Shown here piece after piece: positions 63,530 to 64,000 of a stretch of DNA of 64,000 nt. The notes beneath the pieces were generated by a model. That model was not told where the DNA came from. It saw only the letters and a program-made list of their open reading frames with translations, and searched no databases. Numbering within the stretch: position 1 is the first letter of the stretch; each line of letters begins with the position of its first letter. Origin of the DNA: an uncultured Clostridium sp. (GTDB lineage: Bacteria > Bacillota > Clostridia > Lachnospirales > Lachnospiraceae); NCBI GenBank assembly GCA_900538475.1, contig UPYT01000001.1, positions 248,001-312,000 of the forward strand, given 5' to 3'. The position numbers were made by a program, and so were the translations under genes.

Positions 63530-64000
63530 GTCATCCCAATAAAAAAAGATTAAGACGTTCCATGATGTTTTTAAACTGTCAGAAGCCAGGTCTGATTAAA
63601 GACCCGTATATCTATCGTCCAGATTCCATTATGCTGGATCTGGAGGATGCAGTAGCAGAAAATCAGAAGGACGCTGCCCGCTATTCTCTGTATCACGCTT
63701 TGCAGGAAATTGATTACAGAGGAGTAGAACGTGTTGTCCGTATCAATGGTTTGGACACGCCTCACTGGAAAGAAGATATTCGTGTCTGCGTAGCAGGAGG
63801 AGCCGATGTTATTCGTATTGCAAAGACAGAGTCTGGTCAGGATGTGCGTACAGTAGAAGAGCATGTGCTGGCTGCAGAGAAGGAATTCGGCAGACCGGAA
63901 GGTTCTACCCTGCTGATGGCAGCTCTGGAATCCTGCCGCGGAGTTCTGAATGCCCTGGAGGTATGTGAGTCCTCCGATCGTCTGATTGGCATTGCTCTTT
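63526..64000 (+). CDS. citE: Citrate lyase beta subunit CitE (partial, runs off the right edge)
   Basis: The first 158 codons of CitE, the citryl-ACP lyase that splits citryl-carrier into oxaloacetate and acetyl-carrier. The start LRRSMMFLNCQKPG, the PDSIMLDLEDAV metal/substrate motif and VVRINGLDTP are characteristic. The ATG overlaps the citD stop (ATGA) after GGGGAGG. The transferase subunit CitF and maturation genes are expected downstream. Confidence 0.95.
   Translation, partial: MSHPNKKRLRRSMMFLNCQKPGLIKDPYIYRPDSIMLDLEDAVAENQKDAARYSLYHALQEIDYRGVERVVRINGLDTPHWKEDIRVCVAGGADVIRIAKTESGQDVRTVEEHVLAAEKEFGRPEGSTLLMAALESCRGVLNALEVCESSDRLIGIAL

Overview
The window looks like chromosomal DNA of an anaerobic, low-to-mid GC Gram-positive bacterium, most likely a gut Lachnospiraceae/Clostridia member (inferred). 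The signs are strong AGGAGG-type ribosome binding sites, sigma-A promoters, Lipobox lipoproteins with Thr/Glu/Ala-rich linkers, the Firmicutes gene order plsX-acpP-rnc-smc-ftsY, GlpP antitermination, citrate lyase genes and a sulfatase/GH88 glycan locus. I see no rRNA, tRNA, CRISPR array, insertion sequence or prophage.

Layout. (1) 1-11.0 kb: a cut-off YesM-type histidine kinase, divergent from a glycan locus: solute-binding lipoprotein, two sugar permeases, GH88 unsaturated glucuronyl hydrolase, sulfatase, nucleotidyltransferase, NahK-like sugar-1-kinase and ROK kinase. Together they suggest uptake and dismantling of sulfated, uronate-containing oligosaccharides such as glycosaminoglycan fragments. 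(2) 11.2-12.7 kb: AhpC peroxiredoxin plus a free-standing AhpF N-terminal-like dithiol protein. (3) 12.8-21.6 kb: a long glycerol/dihydroxyacetone operon: glpP with an attenuator leader, glpK, glpF, two GlpA/GlpB-like flavoproteins, a DUF1667 iron-sulfur protein, a strange 67-residue protein with three CGLNDMNCL repeats, and dhaK-dhaL-dhaM. (4) 21.7-25.8 kb: a paired chromate-type transporter, two LysR regulators and a thioredoxin-reductase-like flavoprotein without its CxxC. (5) 25.9-33.2 kb: aldose epimerase, LacI regulator, a Ssu/Tau/Nrt-type ABC importer and a two-component system.

(6) 33.3-40.1 kb: a catabolic operon with NagB-like, NagA-like, phosphofructokinase, triosephosphate isomerase, LarA-family and class II aldolase proteins. 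It forms an almost self-contained route from an acetylated amino-sugar phosphate to triose phosphates, and several members have unusual active-site residues. (7) 40.3-47.0 kb: housekeeping block plsX, acpP, rnc, smc, ftsY. (8) 47.0-51.0 kb: threonine dehydratase, a ClC channel/antiporter and an amidohydrolase. (9) 51.0-55.2 kb: a Pot-type ABC importer behind an attenuator-like leader with an internal direct repeat. (10) 55.3-62.8 kb: PfkB kinase, AbgA-like amidohydrolase, a repeat lipoprotein, an AEC transporter, an SH3b-NlpC/P60 hydrolase and a LysR regulator. (11) 63.2 kb to the end: citrate lyase citD and the start of citE.

Most promising for novelty are the six-cysteine repeat protein at 19295-19498, the NagB-like to aldolase operon containing a LarA-family enzyme that seems to lack one catalytic histidine, the GlpF gene whose frame stays open for 27 codons after its UAG stop, and the unexplained RNA leader at 51106-51196. 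All family assignments come from reading motifs and from memory; no searches were run.
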